From: UBA5009 sp038043185 | GTDB lineage: Bacteria; Bdellovibrionota; Bdellovibrionia; Bdellovibrionales; Bdellovibrionaceae | DNA length: 64,000 bases | NCBI GenBank assembly: GCA_038043185.1 | Contig: JBBTCO010000003.1 | Span: forward strand, 1 to 64,000 | Reading direction: 5' to 3' | In this document: positions 43,091 through 52,367 of the stretch, piece by piece | Numbering within the stretch: the first letter of the stretch is position 1 | Layout of the letters: each line of letters starts with the position of its first letter | Notes under the pieces: model-generated | Databases searched by the model: none | What the model was told of the DNA's origin: nothing | What the model saw: the letters and a program-made list of their open reading frames with translations, nothing else | Position numbers and translations under genes: made by a program

Positions 43091-44275
43091 CTAAAAATCC
43101 CCTAATTTTCTTAACTCTTCCAGTCGGTTTTTTACTTCAACTGGAATAAAGACCCCAGCGCTGCCTGAATAGTCCAAAGCTAAACTTTCTTCAAGTTTTT
43201 CGAAGCATTTTTTGGCCCACGGGTTTTTGGGATTGCGCCGGATGCAAGTTTCAAAATACTTTTCATCCAGATTTAAAAACAAACTGCTCTCGGTTTCTGA
43301 GTAGGCCAAACCAAGTAGATACATAATTTCACTAAGTTCATCTTTTTTAAGTGGCTTTAAAAGCAAATCATGCAAATCGCTAAGACTTCGCAGGACCAAA
43401 ACTTGACCCGCTAAGCTTCCGCCTTCAAAGCGTCGAACATTGGCCTGATCCAGTCTTTTTCGAATCGTCGTAACTGACAAATTTGTCTTTTTTTCCTTCT
43501 GCCAAGCTTTAACATCCGCTAACCAAAGATCTAAAGATCTCTTCAAGTAAAGTGGCAAGTTTCTGGCAGATTGCATGGATTTGATAAACTTTTCTGTATG
43601 GTCTTGGCTTTTTTGAAAACGAACTGTGATCGCCATTGCGGATTGGGCGGCTTTCTCGGCTTTTAAAAAATCATTATATGAGTTATTCGAGTTCTTGAAA
43701 TACTCGTTGTATAAATCGAGGGCTTTATCAAAATTTCTAACTGCCGTTAGATATTCTGCTCTTTCAAGTACGCTTAAGGTTTGCAACTTCTGTGATAACT
43801 TTTCAGATCCAAAAGAAGGTCCATAAGAATTACGGGTGTGACATTCAATACAATAAGAAGACAGATGAAGAACGTTGAAACGAGCAAATTCTTTCTTTTT
43901 ATCGACAAAACTAGACCACGTCATATCCATCTGTTCTTTGAAATCAATCGAGATAAATTGCAAACTTGGATCTGAAATTTGCGCCATCGGGCTGTGGTTT
44001 ACGTCTCGTGCCAAATCACGAATGATTTTTAAATTCGCTTCGATTTTCTTTTCATTTGCGGGATTATGAAACTGGGATGAATCAAAAGCCAAAGGGTAAA
44101 GTTCATTCAAGGCCGATTCCAGCGACTGCATTTGATTTTTCCAACTGGCCCCTCCCGGGACATCAGCAGCGACTATCACCCCCGCATCCGTTTTTTTTTG
44201 TTCCTGAACGCAGGAAATAACGAGAAGACTAACCATAAAAATATAAAATGCTGGAAAAATAATTTGAGCTTTCAC
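43091..44275 (-). CDS. lipoprotein with a CxxCH haem-type motif and TPR-like repeats
   Basis: 394 aa from GTG 44275, which stands 5 nt after a perfect AGGAG; the open frame runs further upstream into the divergent patatin gene but without support. The lipoprotein signal is MVSLLVISC. YCIECHTRNSYGP (CxxCH) would bind one haem c in the periplasm, although the sixth ligand is not obvious. The rest is helical with TPR-like stretches (YLTAVRNFDKALDLYNEYFKN, RRNPKNPWAKKCFEKL). It is a plausible periplasmic haem protein or scaffold. Divergent from patatin with 49 bp between the starts. Confidence 0.75.
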   Translation of the reverse strand: MKAQIIFPAFYIFMVSLLVISCVQEQKKTDAGVIVAADVPGGASWKNQMQSLESALNELYPLAFDSSQFHNPANEKKIEANLKIIRDLARDVNHSPMAQISDPSLQFISIDFKEQMDMTWSSFVDKKKEFARFNVLHLSSYCIECHTRNSYGPSFGSEKLSQKLQTLSVLERAEYLTAVRNFDKALDLYNEYFKNSNNSYNDFLKAEKAAQSAMAITVRFQKSQDHTEKFIKSMQSARNLPLYLKRSLDLWLADVKAWQKEKKTNLSVTTIRKRLDQANVRRFEGGSLAGQVLVLRSLSDLHDLLLKPLKKDELSEIMYLLGLAYSETESSLFLNLDEKYFETCIRRNPKNPWAKKCFEKLEESLALDYSGSAGVFIPVEVKNRLEELRKLGDF

Positions 44276-44324
44276 TAGTTCTCCTTTTAGAATATTCTGC
44301 AGGAGCAATGAACTGAGGTCAAAG

Positions 44325-45467
44325 CTGAAAACATCAAAAGCACAAATTGGACTTGTACTTTCAGGCGGTGGAGCTCGTGGCGCATACCAAGTCGGCGTGC
44401 TTAACGCCATCTCACAGATTTTAATCGAAGAAAAAATCGACAGGTCTGTTGATATTATTTCTGGTGTCAGCGCTGGAGCCATTAATGCGACCATGCTTGC
44501 CGCCAATGCCCAAGATTTTCATCTAGCTGCAAAAAAACTTTCTGACCTTTGGAGTAAGATCACCGCTAATCAAGTTTTTTTCACCGATGCTTTGCACATT
44601 GGAAAACTTGGTTTTAAATGGATGAGCGAGTTATCATTGGGGGGGCTGTCGGGCTCAAGCCCGGGTCGTTCACTTCTCGACACCACTCCTTTAAGGTCTT
44701 TATTGAGCAACAACATCGCCTTTGATCAAATTCAAAGAAACCTTGATGAAGGGCATTTAAAAGCCTTGGCCCTTACCGCTATTGATTACCGAGATTCTAC
44801 CGCTGTTACTTTTGTTCAGTCGAAAATGGAAAAGGGCTGGAAAAAAGCCCGACGCTATTCGGAGCCCGCGACAATCACCACTGAACACATTATGGCTTCC
44901 TCGGCAATTCCATTGCTGTTTCCACCTGTCAAAGTCGACACCCGATTTTTTGGCGACGGTTGCGTCCGGAACACTCACCCCTGCGGACCAAGTATTTATT
45001 TGGGCGCGCAAAAACTGATTGTTATCGGAGTTCGCTGCCAAAACGTCAATGCCACCGAGCGAGGCAATGCGCTTACCCGAGCGCCTAGCGTAGCCAGGGT
45101 CCTTAATATCCTCCTGAACGCTGTTCTTCTTGATGGCGTTGATCTGGATATCGAGCGCCTCGCGCGAGTGAATGATTTCATTCACGGCGTACCTGCAGAA
45201 CACCGGACAACAATCAATTACAAGGCTATAGACTACGCCTGGATTTCGCCTTCGATCGACATCGGAGAATTAGCATCGGCAAAAGCCCATCGTTTGCCAA
45301 GAATGATTCGTTATTTGATCAAAGGCCTAGGAACGCTCGAAGAAGCCCACGAGATTATCAGCTACTTGTTGTTTGATCCTGATTTTTGCACTGAGCTGAT
45401 TGATCTGGGTTTTCAGGATGGAATGAAACAACGCCAAGAAATTTTAGCCTTATTTACCGAAGATTAA
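44325..45467 (+). CDS. patatin-like phospholipase with no ATG/GTG/TTG start
   Basis: Lipid acyl hydrolase. The oxyanion motif SGGGARGAYQVG, the nucleophile Ser49 in SGVSAGAIN and Asp211 in FFGDGC are all visible, so the enzyme should be active. The first standard start codon (GTG 44397) lies after the oxyanion loop and would destroy it. Upstream, in frame, only CTG codons are available before a stop at 44265: CTG 44325 (GAGG 7 nt upstream) or CTG 44313 (AGGAG upstream). I use 44325, giving 380 aa. The gene overlaps kup by 4 bp at the 3' end. Confidence 0.85.
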   Translation: MKTSKAQIGLVLSGGGARGAYQVGVLNAISQILIEEKIDRSVDIISGVSAGAINATMLAANAQDFHLAAKKLSDLWSKITANQVFFTDALHIGKLGFKWMSELSLGGLSGSSPGRSLLDTTPLRSLLSNNIAFDQIQRNLDEGHLKALALTAIDYRDSTAVTFVQSKMEKGWKKARRYSEPATITTEHIMASSAIPLLFPPVKVDTRFFGDGCVRNTHPCGPSIYLGAQKLIVIGVRCQNVNATERGNALTRAPSVARVLNILLNAVLLDGVDLDIERLARVNDFIHGVPAEHRTTINYKAIDYAWISPSIDIGELASAKAHRLPRMIRYLIKGLGTLEEAHEIISYLLFDPDFCTELIDLGFQDGMKQRQEILALFTED

Positions 45468-47380
45468 ACTTCAATCTGAATTCCCACTTCAATCACTTGA
45501 TTCGGCGGAATTTTAAAAAAGGCGGTTGGTCTTTGCGCATTTCGCGACATAAAAGCAAATAAACTTTCCTGCCAAAGCGACATTGAAGGATCATTACTTG
45601 GCAAAATCGTTTCTCGACCAAGTACAAAAGTTGTTTCATTTACATTAAAATGAATATTCTTTTGGCGGCAAGCTTCAAGAATATGTTTCATCTTCGGTGT
45701 TTCCATAAATCCGTAATAAACTAAGATACGATAAAAATTGGGAATAATTTCTTGAATATCGACTCTTGCTAATTTCGAGATCGAGGGAACTTCTTTAGTC
45801 ATAATAGTCAGAATAGCGATGCGTTCGTGCAAAACCTTATTGTGTTTGATGTTATGCAAAAGTGGCACTGGAACTCCCCACGGATCACCAGCCATATAGA
45901 TAGCTGTACCGGAAATTCGTAGCGGCGGTTTTTGCAAAAGTCTTTGGCAAAAAGTTTCAATCGAAATGGACCTCTCTTTAAGTTTTTTATAAAGAACCTT
46001 CCGACCTTTTTGCCAAGTGGTCATCAACAAATAAATAATTGTACCCATAAGAAGGGGAACCCATCCGCCATCTTGTATTTTTAAAATGTTAGCGCCGAAA
46101 AAAGCCATATCAATAATAAAAAATCCACCAAAAATAAAAATGGCTCGACTGAAACTCCAATTCCATTTATTTCGGCAGACTACATAAGCCAAAAGCGTTG
46201 TGATCACCATAGTTCCGGTAACCGCAATTCCGTAGGCCGAGGCCAGATTGCTGGAATTCTTGAATGTCAAAACGAGCCAAATCACACCCGCGAATAAAGC
46301 CCAATTTACAAATGGAATATAGATTTGTCCTATTTCGGATCTTGAAGTATGCACAATTGTTAAGCGCGGCCAAAAACCCAGTTGTATCGCCTGACGCGTG
46401 ATCGAAAATATTCCGGTAATCAATGCTTGGGAAGCAATCACTGTGGCGGCCGTCGATAAGAGCACTAATGGAACCAAAGCCCATTTTGGTGCTAATAAAT
46501 AAAATGGATTGGTAATGGCTTCGGGATTGTTCAACAGCATCGCGCCTTGGCCAAAATAATTTAGGACTAGCCCTGGAAGTGCAACAACAAACCAACTCCA
46601 CCGAATAGGCCGTCGGCCAAAGTGTCCCATGTCAGCGTAAAGCGCCTCACCACCCGTCACAACCAGGAAAACACTGCCAAGGACTAAAAAAGCATTAAAC
46701 TGATTATCGATAAAAAATTGAATCGCATAAATTGGAGAAAGAGCATACAAAACTTCGGGATTCAGCATAATCCCATGAATTCCCAATGCCCCAATAGCAA
46801 TAAACCAAATCATAATTATTGGCCCAAAGACACCACCAATACGAGCCGTCCCAAATCTTTGAACAAGAAAAATAGCATTCATAATAAATATTGTTAAAGG
46901 AACAACATAGGGTTCAAAAGCAGGTGTAATGAATTTTAAACCTTCAACTGCAGAAAGAACCGAGATCGCCGGAGTTATAACTCCATCACCGTAAAGCAAG
47001 GCCGCTCCAAAAAGGCCCAGGGTTAACATCAACAATTTTCCTTTTGTTGATTGATTGCCCGTTCCACTTCTTACCGCCAGCGCCATTAACGAAAGAATTC
47101 CACCTTCACCTTTATTATCGGCTCGAAGAACAAAGATCATATATTTAATACAGATGACGAGAATGAGAGTCCAAAAAATTAAAGAAAGTACTCCAAAAAT
47201 ATTTTCTGGCGAAACCGCAACGCCGTGTTCATGAGCAAAACATTCCCTTAATGCGTACAGAGGACTTGTTCCGATATCTCCAAAAACAACGCCCAGCGCA
47301 CTTAAGGATAACCATAAAAAATTTCGATGCGAGTCTTGATTTAATTGGTCCGATGTTTTCGTATTGATGAAATACTCCAA
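45464..47380 (-). CDS. kup: Kup-family potassium uptake transporter
   Basis: 638 aa. LGVVFGDIGTSPLYALRECF at the N-terminus is the Kup signature; DNKGEGGILSLMAL, GDGVITPAISVLSAVEGL and a dozen membrane segments follow, then a cytoplasmic C-terminal domain (about residues 460-638). Imports K+ with protons across the inner membrane. The start is TTG 47380; no ATG precedes the first motif and the ribosome site is poor. The 3' end overlaps the convergent patatin stop by 3-4 bases. Confidence 0.94.
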   Translation of the reverse strand: MEYFINTKTSDQLNQDSHRNFLWLSLSALGVVFGDIGTSPLYALRECFAHEHGVAVSPENIFGVLSLIFWTLILVICIKYMIFVLRADNKGEGGILSLMALAVRSGTGNQSTKGKLLMLTLGLFGAALLYGDGVITPAISVLSAVEGLKFITPAFEPYVVPLTIFIMNAIFLVQRFGTARIGGVFGPIIMIWFIAIGALGIHGIMLNPEVLYALSPIYAIQFFIDNQFNAFLVLGSVFLVVTGGEALYADMGHFGRRPIRWSWFVVALPGLVLNYFGQGAMLLNNPEAITNPFYLLAPKWALVPLVLLSTAATVIASQALITGIFSITRQAIQLGFWPRLTIVHTSRSEIGQIYIPFVNWALFAGVIWLVLTFKNSSNLASAYGIAVTGTMVITTLLAYVVCRNKWNWSFSRAIFIFGGFFIIDMAFFGANILKIQDGGWVPLLMGTIIYLLMTTWQKGRKVLYKKLKERSISIETFCQRLLQKPPLRISGTAIYMAGDPWGVPVPLLHNIKHNKVLHERIAILTIMTKEVPSISKLARVDIQEIIPNFYRILVYYGFMETPKMKHILEACRQKNIHFNVNETTFVLGRETILPSNDPSMSLWQESLFAFMSRNAQRPTAFFKIPPNQVIEVGIQIEV

Positions 47381-47441
47381 GTTGCTGACTTAACTTTAAG
47401 AAAGTCTAACACTAATGTCATGAACTCACTTCACAAAATTA

Positions 47442-47457
47442 ATCCTAGATTTAGGAT
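47442..47457. promoter_or_regulatory. inverted repeat in the kup / HEARH-protease divergent gap
   Basis: ATCCTA-GATT-TAGGAT lies between the divergent starts of kup and the exported metalloprotease. A possible promoter for the latter is TTTACA (47475) with TATCGT (47497) at 16-bp spacing. Operator function is only a guess. Confidence 0.3.
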
Positions 47458-47522
47458 CGCGTCATAATCTCTGCTTTACATTTTTCTGACCTCGACTATC
47501 GTTTTGAGTTGAGGGGGCTCAC

Positions 47523-48866
47523 ATGAAATTTATTTTTATATTTTTTGCTATGTCTTACAGCGCGATAAGCTCGCAAGCACAGGAATTACCGTACATTGAT
47601 AATCAATTTGCCTGTACGAATGCCGCGGAAGCCAACCAAATGATCGCTGACTTTAAAGTCAATGTGTCTTCATTTGGCGGCCTCGAGCTGTGCAATGAGA
47701 AAAAAGATATTAAAAAGTTATTCAATGATTTAACCATTATTAAAAATGGTCGTTTCACGAATACTGGGTCTAATTTATTCATTCGAAATTTTATTGCTTC
47801 GGATCGATATTACGATTGGATGAAATCGATGACTCGAGGAATGAATCGCGGTAACGATATTCCTGCAGCCACGGCCTACAATCGCAGTGGTCATTTCACC
47901 ATGCAAGATGGGTGGACTAAATTATCAACTCTTGGTCGCGTTGGAACTGTCTTGCATGAAGCCAGACACACCGCAAATTATGCTCATACCCGCTGCAAAC
48001 ATGGCCCTTACATGAACACGAATTCCGCTGGTTGTGATGAAGATTACGCCTACGGCGGCTCCCATGCGGTTGAAATGGAATATTACGCCCGAGTTTCTGT
48101 ATTAGGACAAAACTTTCACCCAGTCTTTAAAGCAATGGCCCGTTTGATGGCTGTGGCTCGCAGTAATTTTGTTTTTAACACTTCGCCCATTCAGACCCGT
48201 GAGGCTCTTTTAGCCATCAATAGCTCCAACCAAGGAGTTCTTTTTGATAAACAGAACGTGATCCAACGAGAAGTTCCAAACGCGAAAGGAACTCTTAAGC
48301 GCACATCTTATGGCGCAGCGATTTTTACCGGACCACAAGCTTATTCCATAGAGATGTATGGAAAAACCGGACTTCCACCTCTAATCCTTGATACCTATTC
48401 GTATTTTAAACTTCTTTTAAGTTTAGATAAACAAATTAAAGATTTCGAAGAGTTTGATACCAACCAAAAAAGATATGTTGTTGGTCTTACTGAAGCTAAC
48501 AAACTGGTTTCTTTTAATTTTCCACTTGGCGAATGGAACCCCGAAGTGGACGTCAATTTTACTCCTCATCGGAGTGTAACTACGGTCGAGACCGGAGCTC
48601 AAGGTTACTTCCTTATCGATTCCAATATGGACATTTACAAATACGATATCTCGACAAAAAAATTATCCGCGCCGCTCGACTTTAAATGGAACCCGGAATA
48701 CATCAACATCGCGAAAGTGGATAACCATCTCTTCATCCTAAAAAATGATGGGAAAATTTATGAAAAATTAGCCTCAGGAAACATCGAATTGAGTCGCTTC
48801 CCTGCCGCAAACTATTCAAATCTTGTTTCTGTTCCTCTTTATGATGGATTCGAGGTCACTCCCTAG
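47523..48866 (+). CDS. exported HEARH zinc metalloprotease-like protein
   Basis: 447 aa with GAGGGGG before ATG 47523 and a signal peptide (MKFIFIFFAMSYSAISSQAQ). LHEARHTANYAHTRC gives a HExxH zincin site, His145-Glu146-His149. It is followed by CDEDYAYGGSHAVEMEYYARV, where Glu184 or Glu186 is a candidate third ligand. Residues about 250-440 look like a small beta propeller (VVGLTEANKLVSFNFPLGEW, FLIDSNMDIYKYD, LFILKNDGKIYEKL). The combination suggests an exported protease that acts outside the cell. It is followed 2 nt later by a membrane-anchored protein gene. Confidence 0.8.
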   Translation: MKFIFIFFAMSYSAISSQAQELPYIDNQFACTNAAEANQMIADFKVNVSSFGGLELCNEKKDIKKLFNDLTIIKNGRFTNTGSNLFIRNFIASDRYYDWMKSMTRGMNRGNDIPAATAYNRSGHFTMQDGWTKLSTLGRVGTVLHEARHTANYAHTRCKHGPYMNTNSAGCDEDYAYGGSHAVEMEYYARVSVLGQNFHPVFKAMARLMAVARSNFVFNTSPIQTREALLAINSSNQGVLFDKQNVIQREVPNAKGTLKRTSYGAAIFTGPQAYSIEMYGKTGLPPLILDTYSYFKLLLSLDKQIKDFEEFDTNQKRYVVGLTEANKLVSFNFPLGEWNPEVDVNFTPHRSVTTVETGAQGYFLIDSNMDIYKYDISTKKLSAPLDFKWNPEYINIAKVDNHLFILKNDGKIYEKLASGNIELSRFPAANYSNLVSVPLYDGFEVTP

Positions 48867-48868
48867 TT

Positions 48869-49558
48869 ATGAAAAATCGAAAGGTTTTAGGATTCATTTT
48901 TATTTTAATTGTTCTCGCGGTTTACCAACTGCGTGATTTCAGCTCTCGGAATGCTTTTTCAACTAGCCCCGAGGGCTCTGCTTCATCTTTTCTTACTCAA
49001 AAAAAGCCCACCGAGAATCCGCCGGCTAAAAATCAAGATCCTCGTCAAAAGGATTCCTCTTCCCCGAATCTCCTTCAATCATTTGAAACTGAAGTTGATG
49101 AGATTGGACAATTGGATGAACACCCTGACCAAACCGAAGCGAAGTTAAAGAACCAAGCCGGCACTTTAAATGAAGCTGAGCTAAAGGAACTTAAATCTAA
49201 AGCTTTGGATCCAAATCAATATGGTGACGATCGGATGTTAGCTATTTACATGTTAAGTCTTTCACAACATCCCATTTCGGCCCATCTTCTTGAAGAAATC
49301 GCGCTTTCCCCGTTTGAAAAGGATGTTGGCCAAAATTCAAATTCTGCTTTCGAGATTATTACTCGCGCCCAAGCCATCGAAGGTTTGCAAAACCGCGAGG
49401 ACAAACAACAAGCTGTGAAAAGTCTAAGCAAACTGACTGCCAAACTTTCGGATAGCAATTTGTTGGATCGCGCTCAACGAGCCCTTTCACACCATCATCA
49501 TGCCACCCCACGAGTCGAAGACCAGGACCTTGAAGCTCTGGAAAAGTTTGTTCGCTGA
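48869..49558 (+). CDS. membrane-anchored helical-repeat protein, unknown
   Basis: 229 aa. One membrane helix (VLGFIFILIVLAVYQL) at residues 5-21, then a Ser/Pro/Lys linker and a helical-repeat region (LNEAELKELKSKALDPNQYG, DDRMLAIYMLSLSQHPISAH, RAQAIEGLQNREDKQQAVKS) that resembles HEAT-type repeats. It starts 2 nt after the exported metalloprotease, so the two probably work together at the cell surface. No catalytic motif. Confidence 0.75.
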   Translation: MKNRKVLGFIFILIVLAVYQLRDFSSRNAFSTSPEGSASSFLTQKKPTENPPAKNQDPRQKDSSSPNLLQSFETEVDEIGQLDEHPDQTEAKLKNQAGTLNEAELKELKSKALDPNQYGDDRMLAIYMLSLSQHPISAHLLEEIALSPFEKDVGQNSNSAFEIITRAQAIEGLQNREDKQQAVKSLSKLTAKLSDSNLLDRAQRALSHHHHATPRVEDQDLEALEKFVR

Positions 49559-49600
49559 ATTTTATTTGACCGCTTTTAGTCCCTGCTTTTAAATATTCCT

Positions 49601-50284
49601 ATGAATGAAAAAATTTGGTTTATCATGAAAGGCGATCAGATCACTGGTCCCTTTGAAAAGCTCCAAGCGGAAATAGAACTTAATGCTGCTCCCAAATGCT
49701 TAATTTGGGGAAAAGGAATGACAGAATGGCTTACCGATACGGAATGGCAAGACTATAAAAACCAACCCCAACCGCAAGTTGTATCAGAAAATTATCAATG
49801 GAAATACAAATTCAGTGATGAAACTATAACGGGCCCTATGGGTTATCAAGAAATGATCTTTTCTCTTAAAAAAGTTAAGGATTATGAAGATCTCCAAATA
49901 TGGTCTGAGTCATTTGAAGATTGGAAGAGCATTTTTTTGCTTCCTTCAGTCTCTGATGATTTAGGAATTTCGAGAAGAAAACACTCTCGCGTACCGATCA
50001 TGGGTTTGCTGGAAGCAGAACTTGACGATAAGGGAACTCAATCCTTTCGTGTTATCTCGATTAGCCAGGGTGGTGTGGGCTTAAGCGCCGCAAAATCATT
50101 AAAATTGGGTGCTAACTTCAAAGGAGTCATAACAAGCATAAATCTCAACAATACAATTCACTGCGACTGTAACGTCACCTATGCTCGGGAAGATGGCTAC
50201 ATTGGCATTGAGTTTGGCAGTTTGCCCGCAGAGTCCTTGAATACCATTGTCGAGTACGTAAAAAAATTTGAAGAAGCCTATTAG
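49601..50284 (+). CDS. tandem GYF_2 plus PilZ domain protein
   Basis: 227 aa. Two GYF_2-type domains (WFIMKGDQITGPFEK at 6-20; YKFSDETITGPMGYQEM at 69-85, each with a later WxxWxS/W motif) precede a PilZ domain. The PilZ arginine motif is RRKHSR (125-130). The second c-di-GMP motif, usually [D/N]xSxxG, reads SISQGG (153-158), so the Asp/Asn position is Ser. It should be a cytoplasmic c-di-GMP effector that binds a partner through the GYF-like domains. It overlaps the convergent MnmC-like gene by 4 bp. Confidence 0.85.
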   Translation: MNEKIWFIMKGDQITGPFEKLQAEIELNAAPKCLIWGKGMTEWLTDTEWQDYKNQPQPQVVSENYQWKYKFSDETITGPMGYQEMIFSLKKVKDYEDLQIWSESFEDWKSIFLLPSVSDDLGISRRKHSRVPIMGLLEAELDDKGTQSFRVISISQGGVGLSAAKSLKLGANFKGVITSINLNNTIHCDCNVTYAREDGYIGIEFGSLPAESLNTIVEYVKKFEEAY

Positions 50285-51090
50285 GTCGTGCTCTCATTTG
50301 CCTGAACTACTTTAAAAACTCCCCGCCGGGCCTGGGTTGAATTACGTTTTCCCAAAAAACCATCTCTAATATGAATTTCATAATTGCAATTCTTCAAAGC
50401 TTGTTTCAGAGAAGCACGACAGGCGTAGGTTCCAAATAAAGCATCCGGAGCTGAGCACACCATCAGCTTCCGGGTTAAAAACTCTTCAGTCCATAAACTT
50501 TGATTCGTTTTTCCACTGAAAGCGTCATAAAGCAAAACATGACAAGATTCTTTTTCCGAAATCACCGAGAAATCCCTGTCAATTTTCCAGCGCCCCTCAT
50601 CCCAAGCCTGAACAAGGCATTTTAAAATTTCCGAGGGTGCTAATCGAAAGTTTTTTTCATAAAATGTCATCATCTTCTGGTAGGTCTCTTTCACCTCTAA
50701 CGCTAATATTTCACCGCGACAGAAGGATAAAAAACTTGAAATTAATTCAGGGACGATCTCGTAACTTTGCAATCGAAAGTTTTTTTCGATGCCATTTTGA
50801 ATGCTTGTCGCCGCCACTAAAAGTTCATTGTATCCAAGTCCCAAACCCAAGCTCAAAACACCTACGGGCTGTTTTTGTGGACTTAATTTTCTCATGGCCT
50901 CATTAATAATTTCCCCGTAAATGTAAACACTTTCGCTGTAAGCCCCTCCGGAATGATGCATGGACTCGGGCCGCTCTTCCGTGGACTGACTGAGCGGTAA
51001 AAGTCTGAGCGTTGGGCTACCATCTTGGGTTTCTTCGACGGAAAATCCGATTTCTTTCCAAAGAGAGAATTGACTTTGCACTCTATTCAT
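50281..51090 (-). CDS. MnmC-like tRNA methyltransferase
   Basis: 269 aa, with the MnmC methyltransferase (DUF752) layout: MHHSGGAYSESVYIYGEIIN, the SAM loop VLSLGLGLGYNELLV, LLYDAFSGKTNQSLWTEEFL and FGTYACRASLKQALKNCNYE, then GFLGKRNST. MnmC finishes 5-methylaminomethyl-2-thiouridine at the tRNA wobble position. The FAD oxidase half is absent, so it is the methyltransferase-only form. It overlaps the divergent radical SAM gene's upstream region. Confidence 0.85.
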   Translation of the reverse strand: MNRVQSQFSLWKEIGFSVEETQDGSPTLRLLPLSQSTEERPESMHHSGGAYSESVYIYGEIINEAMRKLSPQKQPVGVLSLGLGLGYNELLVAATSIQNGIEKNFRLQSYEIVPELISSFLSFCRGEILALEVKETYQKMMTFYEKNFRLAPSEILKCLVQAWDEGRWKIDRDFSVISEKESCHVLLYDAFSGKTNQSLWTEEFLTRKLMVCSAPDALFGTYACRASLKQALKNCNYEIHIRDGFLGKRNSTQARRGVFKVVQANESTT

Positions 51091-51119
51091 CGCACATGAC
51101 CTCTGAGGAGTTTAACACC

Positions 51120-52067
51120 ATGGAAAAAGGTTGGCCCGGTCTTCCCTACCATACCATAGCTGGACATTACCAGAAGCTATTTGGCCAAAAGGTTTACAAG
51201 ATTCCTGTCAGCGTTGTGGATGATTGTCCTAACCGTCGCGGACTGAAGGGCATGCAGACCTGTGTTTTTTGCGATGTGTGGGGTTCTGCTGCAAACTCGG
51301 AATCGGCTTTGATGAACCTCAAAGAACAAATTGAAAAATATCGCACACAAATTCAAAAAAAATACAAAGCAAACAAGTTTTTGGTTTATTTTCAAGCCTA
51401 CACCAATACTTTTACTAAAATTTCTGCACTGAGGGCCAATTTCGATACCGCCCTTTCTTTTGCTGATGTTCTTGGTTTTGTCGTCGGTACACGTCCCGAT
51501 TGCCTTTCCCCAGCTGTGCTTGAACTTTGGCAGGAATACCATCAAAAATCATTTGTTGCTGTCGAGTTAGGTGTGCAAAGTTTTTTTGATGATCAGCTTG
51601 AATTTATGCGTCGTGGGCACACTTCTCAGGATTCTTTGGATGCCATTCGCAAAATTTCAAATTCAACCAATGTTGATCTCGGCATTCATTTAATTTTTGG
51701 TTCTCCCGGCGAAACAGACGAACATATTTTGCAAACAGCTCGCATTGTGAATGATTTACCCATCACCAATGTCAAATTGCACAACCTTCATGTCCTCACT
51801 CAAACTCCCCTTGAAGAATTATTTCACCAAGGAAAATTCACGCCGATCGAATTTGTTCCTTACGCAGAACGCGTGCAACTTTTTATCGAAAACTTACGAC
51901 CTGGAATCGCTCTTCATCGCTTGGCCGCGTTTGCTCCACGCTGGGAAGAACTTGTCGCACCCAAATGGACTGCAGACAAAATGGGAACTCATCAAAAATT
52001 GGTGGATTATTTGCGCGATAAAAAAAGCTTTCAGAGCAAACAGTTTTCACTAGATAAACTTTTTTAA
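51120..52067 (+). CDS. YhcC-family radical SAM protein
   Basis: 315 aa from ATG 51120, which has GAGGAG 9 nt upstream; ATG 51096 is the alternative. DDCPNRRGLKGMQTCVFCDVWG carries the CxxxCxxC-type cluster cysteines, as in YhcC, and VGTRPDCLS, VAVELGVQSFFDDQLEFMRR and LIFGSPGETDEH follow. The family's substrate is not known (E. coli YhcC is linked to respiratory or envelope functions). Divergent from the MnmC-like gene. Confidence 0.88.
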   Translation: MEKGWPGLPYHTIAGHYQKLFGQKVYKIPVSVVDDCPNRRGLKGMQTCVFCDVWGSAANSESALMNLKEQIEKYRTQIQKKYKANKFLVYFQAYTNTFTKISALRANFDTALSFADVLGFVVGTRPDCLSPAVLELWQEYHQKSFVAVELGVQSFFDDQLEFMRRGHTSQDSLDAIRKISNSTNVDLGIHLIFGSPGETDEHILQTARIVNDLPITNVKLHNLHVLTQTPLEELFHQGKFTPIEFVPYAERVQLFIENLRPGIALHRLAAFAPRWEELVAPKWTADKMGTHQKLVDYLRDKKSFQSKQFSLDKLF

Positions 52068-52121
52068 TTCCAGCTTACAGTTTTTTACATATTTAAGATT
52101 TTTTCAGAAATTGCTTTTTTT

Positions 52122-52141
52122 CCAAGCCAGCGATGGCTTGG
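52122..52141. repeat. 8-bp perfect hairpin with GNRA loop
   Basis: CCAAGCCA-GCGA-TGGCTTGG. T7 stands just before the stem on the plus strand and no T-run follows on either strand, so it is not a standard terminator. It may be part of a longer RNA or a protein site. Confidence 0.5.
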
Positions 52142-52367
52142 CTGATTAAGGTTTCAGTTTATTGACTTAAGTCTTGCTGTAAAAATAAGCTCGACTGCAA
52201 AAACTAAATGCAAGACAGAATTGTCAAGAGTCTGGTTTTTTATGCCTATTTGATCAGCAGCATCGAAAAAAAGTGAAAAAAAATATTGAATCACACTTGA
52301 CCGGAAAAAAATTCCTCCGCAAGCTTTAACTCAAGCAGGGTCTCTATATAGTTGGTTTTGCCTAAGC

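Noticed and set aside
44397..45467. Patatin starting at GTG 44397
   Set aside because: This would remove the oxyanion motif GGGARG, which is fully conserved in frame just upstream.
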